Of a DNA stretch of 64,000 bases, positions 43,420 to 52,328 are shown in pieces. The DNA comes from Roseihalotalea indica. GTDB lineage: Bacteria; Bacteroidota; Bacteroidia; Cytophagales; Cyclobacteriaceae. Each line of letters opens with the position of its first letter. Positions within the stretch are counted from its first letter, which is position 1. The notes under the pieces were generated by a model that saw only the letters and a list, made by a program, of their open reading frames with translations, ran no database searches and was not told the DNA's origin. Both the position numbers and the translations under genes were made by a program. The stretch spans positions 744,001-808,000 of the forward strand of contig NZ_JAINFL010000001.1 in assembly GCF_022458895.1 (NCBI RefSeq), written 5' to 3'.

Positions 43420-45411
43420 CTATTTGTTACCGGATTGAGTAGATACATCGGATGATTCACTTTCCAACTGATAGGCGAAAAGCGATCTTCTGTCGGGTTG
43501 ATAAAATAGTACTCCCAGGTAATCATCAACGAAATAGCTGGGGTCTTTATCGTCCAAAATGATCTTCGCTGTTTCGTTGCCGGTTTCTTTATCTACTTTT
43601 AAGAGGCCAAAGCGACCGTCGTCCAGCTTTTTGGAGACTAGCTGATACCCTTGACCCTGAAAAGCCGCTGATTTACGTTTTCCAATAAGCCAGGTGGCTT
43701 TATAAGCTTCGTTGCCAGCCATCAGCAGTAGGCTGTTTTCATTGTAAATATCCAGTTCGTTTAACATCAGACTAGCAGCGCCTCCATCAATGTTACCGGA
43801 AAAATAGCTATTCATGGTACCTACGGTGCCCGCAAAATAAGCATACTGTACGGCAGCTACTACGGCTACCCGTAATACTCCAGCCCCGGTTCGTTTCATC
43901 CACATGGGCAGGCCGGGCGCCCGGTGATAGTGCTGATACTCAACTTGCCCGTTAGGAGTAACTTTTAGGAGGTTTTGATCATTTGCTAAAAAATAGCCGT
44001 TTTCTGCCCACTCTAACGTTTGAGCAAATGCTTTTTTATCACCCTTGAACTTGATTTTTTCTAGCAATACTCGCTTTTCTTTTTGTTTGAAGTCTATTTC
44101 ATAGATATCGTCTTTTTGATAGACAAGGGCCTTTTGACGTTCCCAATCAAAGTAAGGAAGAAATTGCTCATCCAGTTTGAATGGTTTAGGAAGAAGCTGC
44201 TGGCCTGTTTCCCGATCAAGAAGGCCAATCTCTTGCTCAGTCATGTATACTAAGCCTTCATCGGTTAATACATAGAGGTATAGACGTTCACCGTTCAGAG
44301 CATCGGGTTTATCCCAAAGAATATTTCCTTGCTCATCGCATCGGTTCAAGTACCAATGGCTGTTCGCTGATAGTTTGACCACAAAACCTTCTTCCTGAGG
44401 CAACACCTGATGTAGTTTCATATTAAATATCACCGGGTCCTCCCAACGAGGAGATGCATCCTGATAATCATAAAAATTAAATGAGCGATAACTAGCTGCC
44501 ATAAAGGCTCTTTCGTCAGGAACAATGTAATTATCACCCTGCAATACCCGCATCTGGTTCTTCAGGTTTGTCGTCATCTGTTCATGGTTCGTTGCCTGAA
44601 TCACACTTTCTTCTTTCTTCTTAAAAATCTTTAGCTCGGCATTAAACCATTGGGGCTCACCAGTAGATAGGTCAAAGGCATTGGTTATATTACTAAAATC
44701 AACCTGGCCATAAAACCGGGTGGGATCATCTTGATTAAAGAATATATATTTCACCAATGGGTAGGGTTGTGTCCAAAGTACGGCTCCATCCTTCTGGCTA
44801 ATCCGTGTGAGGTTCTTGCCCGTAGCAATCAGCAGATGTCCTTCCGGGTCTACTCGGACACTGTTAAACGAAAAGTTAGTCATTCCTTCCGGAGTAACCG
44901 TGTTCCATAGAACTTCTCCTGTGTTGGAGGACACTAGAGACATCATAGATTCTTTGCCTTGACGACCCAAGATAAATATTGCTTCAATATCTTTTAGAAC
45001 AATCTCTGCCTGTACTGATTTTATGGGGTGCTCATCAGAATCGTAAATAATAGTTCCCTGATAAGTATCAATCAGTAGTGTCCGATCTGAAGAGTAAAGT
45101 AGTTTTTCTTTTAGCGTATATTCTTTACTGGATTTTAGCCCGGAGATCATAGCATATGGTGTATCCTCATACTCTCTATAATTCTCAAACTCAACTGAAC
45201 CTATGTCAGAAATAGCCCAGACCTCTTGTTTATCGTAGGGGTCTACACCGTGTAGCATTTTGTCAGTATGAACAACCAATACCCCGGTAGGGGATTGACG
45301 ATACCATTCAATAACGTTTTCAAAGCTAACTTGCCAGTCGGGAGCCTGTTGAGCAAAAAGTGGCATAACTCTGATCATACTTATGATCAAGAAAAACGAA
45401 GTAGTTCTCAT
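43420..45411 (-). CDS. PQQ-like beta-propeller secreted protein
   Basis: A 663-residue secreted protein: signal peptide (ending VMPLFAQQ) and a propeller of repeated blades with L/I-x-A/V-x-x-x-x-G and AVLWTQPYPL-type turns. Blade examples: TDKMLHGVDPYDKQEVWAIS, SNTGEVLWNTVTPEG, SQKDGAVLWTQP and DLSTGEPQWFNAEL. They follow the PQQ-like pattern but show no dehydrogenase active-site residues, so binding rather than catalysis is likely. It lies 100 bp upstream of the lipoprotein/T9SS gene pair on the same strand. Confidence 0.8.
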   Translation of the reverse strand: MRTTSFFLIISMIRVMPLFAQQAPDWQVSFENVIEWYRQSPTGVLVVHTDKMLHGVDPYDKQEVWAISDIGSVEFENYREYEDTPYAMISGLKSSKEYTLKEKLLYSSDRTLLIDTYQGTIIYDSDEHPIKSVQAEIVLKDIEAIFILGRQGKESMMSLVSSNTGEVLWNTVTPEGMTNFSFNSVRVDPEGHLLIATGKNLTRISQKDGAVLWTQPYPLVKYIFFNQDDPTRFYGQVDFSNITNAFDLSTGEPQWFNAELKIFKKKEESVIQATNHEQMTTNLKNQMRVLQGDNYIVPDERAFMAASYRSFNFYDYQDASPRWEDPVIFNMKLHQVLPQEEGFVVKLSANSHWYLNRCDEQGNILWDKPDALNGERLYLYVLTDEGLVYMTEQEIGLLDRETGQQLLPKPFKLDEQFLPYFDWERQKALVYQKDDIYEIDFKQKEKRVLLEKIKFKGDKKAFAQTLEWAENGYFLANDQNLLKVTPNGQVEYQHYHRAPGLPMWMKRTGAGVLRVAVVAAVQYAYFAGTVGTMNSYFSGNIDGGAASLMLNELDIYNENSLLLMAGNEAYKATWLIGKRKSAAFQGQGYQLVSKKLDDGRFGLLKVDKETGNETAKIILDDKDPSYFVDDYLGVLFYQPDRRSLFAYQLESESSDVSTQSGNK

Positions 45412-45923
45412 GGTTGAATTGTTTAGGGTTGAAGGATGAGGAGTGGTATCGAGGGGGTATTTTATAGGCTTTAATTTGGTGCGTTTACGAGTGATTGTAA
45501 TTAAAAATAATAAAAATATTTGTAATATATATAGTAATATTTTTTCCGAATATTGATTTATACGGGGTTAATAACATTATTTAAGCGCTATATTCACTTT
45601 TGAGATGAGGTGTGCAGATAGAATGATGGTATTAATTTCTTGGGAAGAAAATAAAGTGTTTCGCACTAACTGGAATTTATGTCGAACCAACCATCAGCTA
45701 TTTCTAACAGCTGTTGTATTATTTATAGCCTTAATTCTTTACACATTACTTGGTATTACGACTATTTTGATGGTAAAAAAATATCTCTTTTGTCAGAAAT
45801 TTTTTTTAAGGGTTGTTCTTTTAAGCAAAGAAAAAGGCTGGTTCCTGCTTAAGAAATAGGGGCCATTAATAGGAAACATGTCGCTCATGTTTCTGATGAG
45901 GTAGTACTTCTTGAGGGTTTTAC

Positions 45924-46043
45924 CTAGAAAAAGCAGCCTAAACTTAATTTAGAACTTACAGGCTGTATGGCAAATGAAATTCCTTTCAGGGTAGGGGCGT
46001 CGTTTTTTGGATAGGTGTATTGCAGGTTCTCTACCGTAATCAT
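45924..46043 (-). pseudogene. Truncated 5' fragment of an ABC ATPase gene
   Basis: The start codon and the next 24 codons match the ATPase gene at 38990-39838 almost exactly. Three further codons still spell I-Q-P but with different bases (ATACAGCCT against ATTCAGCCC). The frame then diverges and stops at 45924. Walker A is missing, so the product cannot be an ATPase. It is a remnant of the duplication, not a gene. Confidence 0.75.
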
Positions 46044-46074
46044 TGAGGCACGGGTTGATTAGCGGTAAGTTACG
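45970..46074. repeat. Right copy of the 105-bp direct repeat
   Basis: Matches 39765-39869 with one mismatch. The two copies are in the same orientation and enclose about 6.1 kb carrying the T9SS, lipoprotein and PQQ-like genes. Confidence 0.9.
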
Positions 46075-46144
46075 GAATGAGTCGTTAATGATCTACCTTT
46101 CTCAACAGCTAATTAGCTAGCACCGCGAACGCTACTCTAAAGAA

Positions 46145-46178
46145 AAGACATCCGAAGTTTTAAAAACTTCGGATGTCT
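46145..46178 (-). terminator. Orphan terminator copy
   Basis: Same stem as 39961-39994 with one loop change. On the minus strand it ends in TTTTCTTT, but no minus-strand gene ends upstream of it. It came with the duplicated segment. Confidence 0.7.
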
Positions 46179-46279
46179 GAACGTTAAATTACACCATGTG
46201 GCAGAAAGGAGCTGTTTTTTGCTGGAAGCATGTTGGTGAAAAAAACGAATATACATCGCCGGCTATTTTACCGGAGGCG

Positions 46280-46309
46280 TTGTAGGCAGCCAAAAAAAGA
46301 ATAGCTTTG
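46280..46309 (+). promoter_or_regulatory. Bacteroidota-type promoter of the DUF5916 gene
   Basis: TTG (46280-46282), exactly 19 bp, then TAGCTTTG (46302-46309). Spacing and both boxes fit TTTG-N19-TAnnTTTG. The leader to the GTG start at 46346 would be about 30 nt. Confidence 0.6.
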
Positions 46310-46345
46310 TCTGTTTCTATGTCTGTCGCTTAATTCAACAACTAC

Positions 46346-48520
46346 GTGAGGCTTTGTTACTGCATTCTTGGCTTATTATTCGTAAGTACCCCATTACTTG
46401 CCCAGAAAAAAAACGCTGAATACCGATTGCCATTAAGAAAAACTTCTACGGCTGTCGTCATTGATGGCGGAACGAATGATCCGGCTTGGCAGGAAGCCGA
46501 AATTGCCACCGACTTTTACATGGTGTTGCCGATGGATACCAGCAAAGCCAATGTGCGCACCGATGTGCGGATGGCCTACGATGATAACTTTCTGTATCTG
46601 CTGGCGGAGTGCTATCGTGCCAAACCCGGCCCGTACATCGTAGAATCGTTGCGGCGGGATTTTTCTTTTGGGAAGAACGACAACTTCCTGCTATTTATGG
46701 ACCCCTTTGATGACCAGACCAATGGCTTCTCTTTCGGAGCTAATGCTGCTGGCGCACAATGGGATGGCCTGATGTACGATGGTGGTAGTGTTGATCTTAG
46801 TTGGGATAACAAATGGGTGTCAGAAGTAAAGAATTACGAAGACAAATGGGTGTTTGAAGCAGCCATTCCCTTTAAGACAATTCGCTACAAAAAAGGCATT
46901 ACTGAGTGGGGCATCAACTTCAGCCGTTTGGATCTGAAAGCCGCGGAGAAATCTTCCTGGACACCAGTACCCCGGCAGTTTCCTACGGCTTCGCTGGCTT
47001 ACACGGGTACGCTGGTCTGGGATCAACCCCCGCCCGCTGCCGGAAATAATGTTTCTATCATACCCTACGCTCTGGGCGGAGTGACCCGAAATTTCGATGA
47101 AGGCGCCTCCAATGATTATCGGGGAGATGTGGGAGTGGACGCCAAAGTAGCCATCACCTCTTCGCTCAACCTGGACCTGACGGTAAACCCGGATTTTTCT
47201 CAGGTAGAAGTCGATCAGCAGGTAACGAATCTGGATCGTTTTGAACTGTTCTTTCCTGAGCGGCGGCAGTTTTTTATTGAGAATGCCGACCTGTTTGCCA
47301 ATTTTGGTTATTCCACCATTCGCCCGTTCTTCTCCCGGCGCATTGGGCTGGGAGTGCCCATCCGGTTTGGGGCTCGGCTGAGCGGCAAGCTTAACCGGAA
47401 CTGGCGTATTGGGGTAATGAATATGCAGACGGGAAAAGTAGACGAAACCGGCCTGCCCGCCCAGAACTTTGCCGTAGCGGCAGTGCAGCGAAGAGTATTT
47501 GCTCGCTCCAATATCGGGCTGATTGTGGTGGACAAAGAAGCACTCAGTTACACTCCCTCTGATGACCCTAACACCATTGTCTATTCCAAGTATAACCGCA
47601 ACATTGGTCTTGAATATAACATCGCCTCCTCTAATAACATGTGGACGGGTAAGGTGCTATATCTCAAATCTATGAGCCCGTTTGACCTGAATCGGAACAT
47701 GGTGCATGCGGCCAACCTGCAATTTAATAGTCGACGTTTAACGCTGAGCTGGCAGCATGAGTATGTAGGGAGCGGCTATACAGCTGAGGTTGGGTATGTG
47801 CCCCGGAGGTCTTACATCAAACTCAATCCTGAAGTTAGTTACCGGTTTTTCCCGGAAAACAGCAGTGTTGTAAGCCACGGCCCTTCGCTAAGCTCTACGT
47901 ATTTCTTTAACGACTCATTTCATCAGACAGATAACGAAACCTATCTGGCTTATAATGTAGATTTTCAGAACCGTTCCAGCTTTTCGGCTTGGGTGGCTCA
48001 CAATTATGTGCAACTATTACAGGTATTTGACCCGACCAACTCATTGGGCGATACGCTGGCGGCTGGCTCTCAGCACTGGTGGAAATCCTGGGGTACGGAG
48101 TATGTATCCAAACCCAATAGTCTGTTCACCTATTCTTTTTCTACTCGCTACGGAGGGTACTATGCCGATGGCTCACGATTAAATGTTACTACCGAATTAG
48201 GCTATCGCTTTCAGCCCTACGTGAGTATAGCCGTTCGCTCCAGTTACAATCGCCTGGTGTTACCCGAACCGTGGAACAAGAATATCTTCTGGCTGGTTGG
48301 CCCTCGCGTTGATGTAACCATGACCAACAAGCTTTTCTTTACGGCTTTCATGCAGTATAATGAGCAGATCGATAACATCAACCTGAACACCCGTTTGCAG
48401 TGGCGCTACCAGCCCGCTTCCGACCTCTTTATTGTATACACCGATAATTACTTCCCCGAGCCATTTGGCGTGAGGAACCGAGCACTGGTGCTGAAGCTTA
48501 CCTACTGGTGGAATGTATAA
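46346..48520 (+). CDS. DUF5916 protein with CBM9-like domain
   Basis: A 724-residue outer-membrane protein. A signal peptide (about 1-19, ending TPLLAQ) is followed by a family-9 carbohydrate-binding-like domain (residues about 25-210: AVVIDGGTNDPAWQEAE, VRMAYDDNFLYLLAECY, DNFLLFMDPFDDQTNG, KWVFEAAIPFKTIRY). A DUF5916 beta-barrel follows (VNPDFSQVEVDQQVTNLDRF, FPERRQFFIENADLF and an aromatic barrel C-terminus). The start is GTG: the next in-frame ATG lies inside the CBM9-like domain. It has its own promoter and precedes the second SusC/SusD locus by about 700 bp. Confidence 0.85.
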   Translation: MRLCYCILGLLFVSTPLLAQKKNAEYRLPLRKTSTAVVIDGGTNDPAWQEAEIATDFYMVLPMDTSKANVRTDVRMAYDDNFLYLLAECYRAKPGPYIVESLRRDFSFGKNDNFLLFMDPFDDQTNGFSFGANAAGAQWDGLMYDGGSVDLSWDNKWVSEVKNYEDKWVFEAAIPFKTIRYKKGITEWGINFSRLDLKAAEKSSWTPVPRQFPTASLAYTGTLVWDQPPPAAGNNVSIIPYALGGVTRNFDEGASNDYRGDVGVDAKVAITSSLNLDLTVNPDFSQVEVDQQVTNLDRFELFFPERRQFFIENADLFANFGYSTIRPFFSRRIGLGVPIRFGARLSGKLNRNWRIGVMNMQTGKVDETGLPAQNFAVAAVQRRVFARSNIGLIVVDKEALSYTPSDDPNTIVYSKYNRNIGLEYNIASSNNMWTGKVLYLKSMSPFDLNRNMVHAANLQFNSRRLTLSWQHEYVGSGYTAEVGYVPRRSYIKLNPEVSYRFFPENSSVVSHGPSLSSTYFFNDSFHQTDNETYLAYNVDFQNRSSFSAWVAHNYVQLLQVFDPTNSLGDTLAAGSQHWWKSWGTEYVSKPNSLFTYSFSTRYGGYYADGSRLNVTTELGYRFQPYVSIAVRSSYNRLVLPEPWNKNIFWLVGPRVDVTMTNKLFFTAFMQYNEQIDNINLNTRLQWRYQPASDLFIVYTDNYFPEPFGVRNRALVLKLTYWWNV

Positions 48521-49214
48521 TTTACAGTGATAAAGTAAAGCCTGATATCTGCCAACAACTATGTGTCAAGAACGATGGCCTAGGCAGTAAATCTTTGCAG
48601 GTTACAAAATATCCTTTATTCTATTCACATTTTATACGTTGTTTCAGGTTTTATTATTCAATTACCCATGCTAGCCCACCGATAATCATCTTTTTTCTTA
48701 TATTGATTTTTTTCAGGGCCTCGGTAGTAGCTGTATTCTTGAAGAGAGTTGTTTGTGAAGCTGAACAGGATGTAAAGGCCCCTCCCCCAAGGCAAATACT
48801 TTTACCACAAAAATACAACTATGAACCTAACCAACATTCCTACCCTCAGCATAAGCCCATAAGAGCTGCAATTAACCGAGTTGGACTGTATCTGACCAAA
48901 TACCCTTCGGCATGAAATGCGTTTTTTGATCCTGTTATTCCGATCAATTGTCCCTCATAGCTCCGGCTATGCCGAATACACGATCTTCGTCCGGAAATAA
49001 AACCTCACATTTCATACTCAAAGAGCTTATCAGACATAGCCCGGTCTTAGTCTGCGAGCATACCTCGATCTATAGTGCAAAAGAGTGTTATTTATCGTGC
49101 GTAATGAAGTATCAGGACTGTACGCTAAGCAATTGGTATTAATAAGAAGACTTGCATCTTTTCATTATTACTTTGCTATAAAATCAGTAAACTTTTATCA
49201 ATCAACACAACCTT
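48521..49214. other. Intergenic region with a possible decayed coding stretch
   Basis: About 690 bp. The frame at 48508-48915 is open but has no protein-like features. At 48821-49000 a reading frame with two in-frame stops keeps protein-like segments (ELQLTELDCI, then MRFLILLF and GYAEYTIFVRK) and may be a gene remnant. No promoter with good spacing was found before the SusC at 49215. Confidence 0.4.
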
Positions 49215-52200
49215 ATGAATTTATCTGTACACCATTGGCTAGGCATTCTGCTGCTTAGTTGGTTTAGTATTACCGCACATGCTCAGCAGCAGGCTGTTTC
49301 AGGAACAGTGACTGCTGATGAGGAAGGGGCCTTGCCAGGAGTAAACATTCTAGTGAAAGGAACCACCCAGGGAACCGTGACCGATATTGATGGGAACTAC
49401 CGAATCAATGTATCGGGTGAAAATGCCGTGTTGGTATTCTCAGCCGTAGGGTATACCTCTCAGGAAGTTGCGGTAAGTGGCCGATCTACTATTAATGTGG
49501 TCATGCCACCTGATGTTCAATCTCTGGATGAAATTGTAGTAGTGGGATTTGGTACCCAGAAAAAAGCCGATGTTACCGGATCAGTAGGATCTATACCCGC
49601 CGAAGAGATTGCGGCAAAACCCATTACCAGTCCTGATCAGGTGCTCGGAGGCCGGGTCTCGGGGGTGCAGATATCAAACCGTAGTGGCGATCCGGGAGCT
49701 CCAATCAACGTGCGCATACGGGGTATCGGTACCGCCGGGGCTAACCAGCCGCTATGGGTAATTGACGGAGTACCCATTGTGCAGACCAGTAATATTACCG
49801 TAAATACGGGTTCTAATACCGAGACTAACCCGCTGGCGGGTATCAACCCTAATGATATTCAATCCATTGATGTGCTGAAAGATGCTGCATCAGCCGCTAT
49901 TTATGGTGCCCGAGCCGCCAATGGAGTCATCATTGTAACTACCAAGCGAGGAACAGCCGGAAGAACATCAGTGACCTACGATGGCTATGTAGGTGTACAA
50001 ACCGTACCCGAATCTCGCCGCATCGATGTGCTCAATGTAGATCAGTACATTGATCTGCAAACGGAGATTGGGCGGGATGTAACCGAGTTTGGGGGACAAC
50101 CTTTTGTGGACTGGCAGGATGCTATCTTTAAAAATGGACCGATGCAAAGTCATAATATTACGACGAGCGGTGGATCAGAAAAGATAAATTTCAGCGTTTC
50201 GGCAGGTTATCTGAGCCAGGAGGGAATAGAACCCGCCCAGGATTTTGAGCGCTATTCCTTTAAAGCCAATTCCGATATCAAAGTAGGTAAGAATAACCGC
50301 TTTACGTTTGGCGAGTCTATTCTAATCAGTTTTGTTGATCGTCTGGTACAGTCTGAATCAGGAGCATTTGCGGCCTTCAATGCCTCATTAAACGCACCTT
50401 ATTTTAAAATATACAACCCGGATGGCCCTTTTGGCTATAATCCTGAGAATCCAACTACCGTTGGGGAAGGACGAGGTGAGAATTACGTATATCGGACTGA
50501 CCTGAACGTGAACGAAACCCGGGTGAGAAACAAAAAGGTACTCGGAAATATCTATGGTCAGTGGGAAATTCTTGATGGGCTATCTTACAAAATATCTGCC
50601 GGGATTGATTACAACGTTGGGGATGGCTTTTTCTACCAGGCTCCGGTTTCTTTTTCGCAAATCGGCGACCCTCGTTTGTCTCTGCTGGTACAATCTCGTC
50701 CTATTGAATTGACTACTAACATAGCCAATACCTTAACCTACACCAAAACATTTGGCCAGCATAACTTAACCGTACTGGTCGGGCATGAAGAAACGAACTT
50801 CCGCTTTGACAAGATACGGATTCAAGGAAGCAACCTGTTCAATACCGCTGTCCGTTTTGCCTCAGTAGCCAGCACCCTGGCAGCAGGTAACGAAGCTGAC
50901 CAATGGGCGCTGCGTGGTTATTTAGGGCGGATCAATTATTCATTTGCCAATAAATATCTGGCTACCGTAAACGTACGCAGGGATGCTACCTCCCGCTTTG
51001 CCAAAGGCAATCGCTCTGATGTGTTTCCTTCCGCATCCATTGGCTGGAGGTTATCCGAAGAATCCTTTTTCCCGGAAACCAGTTTTATTGATGACCTGAA
51101 AATCCGGGCTGGTTGGGGACAGTCGGGTAACCAGTTTACCGGGCTTAATTTTGCCTTCATCAGTTCGCTCAATATCTTCCCTTTCTATGTGATCGGAGCT
51201 AATCAGAACATCATCCGTGCTCCGGTGCCTACCAACTTTGCCAACCCTGATCTGGTATGGGAAACCAGTACCCAAACCGATATCGGGCTGGATGCTGCCT
51301 TCTGGGAAGGGCGTATAGAATTAACGTTTGATTACTATAACAAAACAACTGACGACGTGCTGCTGGGGCTTCCTATTCCGGCCGTATCAGGCTTCTTTTT
51401 GCCGACAGATGCCAACATTGGTCAGATTAAAAACTCAGGCATTGAAATAGCACTTACATACAACAATCGCATCGGCGACTTTGACTACAGCATTGGCGGC
51501 AACCTGACCACCGTGCATAATGAAGTAACCGACTTGGGTGATCCGCCATTGCTGATTATTACCGGCGTGGGAGGCGGGCAAACCCACCGAACAACGGTAG
51601 GTGAATCCTTAGGTCATTTTTACGGATTTAAAACTGATGGTATCTTCCAAAGCGAAGACGAAATTGATGCAGCCCCTATAGATGCCCTATCTGCTGACCG
51701 GCAGCCCGGTGATATTCGCTTTGCGGATGTAAATGGTGATAATGTGGTGGACAATAATGACCGAACTATTTTGGGTAGCCCTATTCCGGATTTTTACTAC
51801 GGTATTAATCTTTCAGCCGGATGGAAAGGGTTTGATTTCTCGGCCTTGTTGCAAGGGGTAGGAGGTATGCAGGTGTATAACGCTGCCCGCATCAACTTCG
51901 AGTCCATGAACGGAGGAAATAACCAGTCTACCCGGGTGCTGGACCGATGGACCCCGGAGAACCCCAGCACGATCATTCCTCGCGCTACGCAGGATGACCC
52001 GAATGGTAACAACCGTTTCTCTGATCGCTGGGTAGAGGACGCTGATTATCTGCGGATTAGAAACTTACAGATCGGATACAGAGTGCCTTCAACAGTGCTA
52101 GAATCACTTACGGAAGGATTTGTTTCTAATGTACGGGTGTACGTTGGTGCTCAGAACTTAGCTACCTTTACCAAGTACCTGGGTTTTGATCCGGAAGTAA

Positions 52201-52310
52201 CCCGAGGGTTTAGCTTTCAGAAAGGCGAGTTTCCCTTAGCTACCGGACAGGATTCCGGTGGCTCGCCTCAGCCCCGGATTTTTCAATTAGGAGCGCAGGT
52301 AACCTTCTAA
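49215..52310 (+). CDS. SusC/RagA TonB-linked outer membrane protein
   Basis: A 1031-residue glycan importer. Signal peptide (ending SITAHAQ), carboxypeptidase-regulatory-like domain (about 27-105, VKGTTQGTVTDIDGNYRI), SusC motif EIVVVGFGTQ, plug (about 120-240, VLGGRVSGVQISNRSG; NDIQSIDVLKDAASAAIYG), and the TonB-dependent barrel to an aromatic C-terminus (FQLGAQVTF). It has no STN domain, so its regulation is not through a FecR pair; none is nearby. Its SusD partner begins 18 bp after the stop. No glycosidase accompanies this locus in the window. Confidence 0.94.
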   Translation: MNLSVHHWLGILLLSWFSITAHAQQQAVSGTVTADEEGALPGVNILVKGTTQGTVTDIDGNYRINVSGENAVLVFSAVGYTSQEVAVSGRSTINVVMPPDVQSLDEIVVVGFGTQKKADVTGSVGSIPAEEIAAKPITSPDQVLGGRVSGVQISNRSGDPGAPINVRIRGIGTAGANQPLWVIDGVPIVQTSNITVNTGSNTETNPLAGINPNDIQSIDVLKDAASAAIYGARAANGVIIVTTKRGTAGRTSVTYDGYVGVQTVPESRRIDVLNVDQYIDLQTEIGRDVTEFGGQPFVDWQDAIFKNGPMQSHNITTSGGSEKINFSVSAGYLSQEGIEPAQDFERYSFKANSDIKVGKNNRFTFGESILISFVDRLVQSESGAFAAFNASLNAPYFKIYNPDGPFGYNPENPTTVGEGRGENYVYRTDLNVNETRVRNKKVLGNIYGQWEILDGLSYKISAGIDYNVGDGFFYQAPVSFSQIGDPRLSLLVQSRPIELTTNIANTLTYTKTFGQHNLTVLVGHEETNFRFDKIRIQGSNLFNTAVRFASVASTLAAGNEADQWALRGYLGRINYSFANKYLATVNVRRDATSRFAKGNRSDVFPSASIGWRLSEESFFPETSFIDDLKIRAGWGQSGNQFTGLNFAFISSLNIFPFYVIGANQNIIRAPVPTNFANPDLVWETSTQTDIGLDAAFWEGRIELTFDYYNKTTDDVLLGLPIPAVSGFFLPTDANIGQIKNSGIEIALTYNNRIGDFDYSIGGNLTTVHNEVTDLGDPPLLIITGVGGGQTHRTTVGESLGHFYGFKTDGIFQSEDEIDAAPIDALSADRQPGDIRFADVNGDNVVDNNDRTILGSPIPDFYYGINLSAGWKGFDFSALLQGVGGMQVYNAARINFESMNGGNNQSTRVLDRWTPENPSTIIPRATQDDPNGNNRFSDRWVEDADYLRIRNLQIGYRVPSTVLESLTEGFVSNVRVYVGAQNLATFTKYLGFDPEVTRGFSFQKGEFPLATGQDSGGSPQPRIFQLGAQVTF

Positions 52311-52328
52311 TACTATTCTCTGAATTCA

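Larger units (their letters stand above)
45412..46345. other. Long intergenic region with repeat remnant
   Basis: About 930 bp between divergent genes. It contains an AT-rich stretch (45490-45560), a hairpin GAAACATG/CATGTTTC (45873-45893), the ABC ATPase 5' fragment (45924-46043), the right repeat copy, an orphan terminator copy, and the promoter of the DUF5916 gene. An 84-codon frame at 45605-45859 was not accepted. Confidence 0.6.

Noticed and set aside
45605..45859. 84-codon plus-strand frame in the long gap before the DUF5916 gene
   Set aside because: Composition is unlike its neighbours, it has no RBS context or homologous features, and it lies in AT-rich sequence beside duplication debris.
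48508..48915. 135-codon frame overlapping the end of the DUF5916 gene
   Set aside because: It starts inside the upstream gene's last codons and has irregular composition with a long aromatic and hydrophobic stretch; it reads like chance.
48948..49142. 64-codon frame upstream of the second SusC
   Set aside because: No protein-like pattern, and it overlaps the putative decayed frame in another phase.
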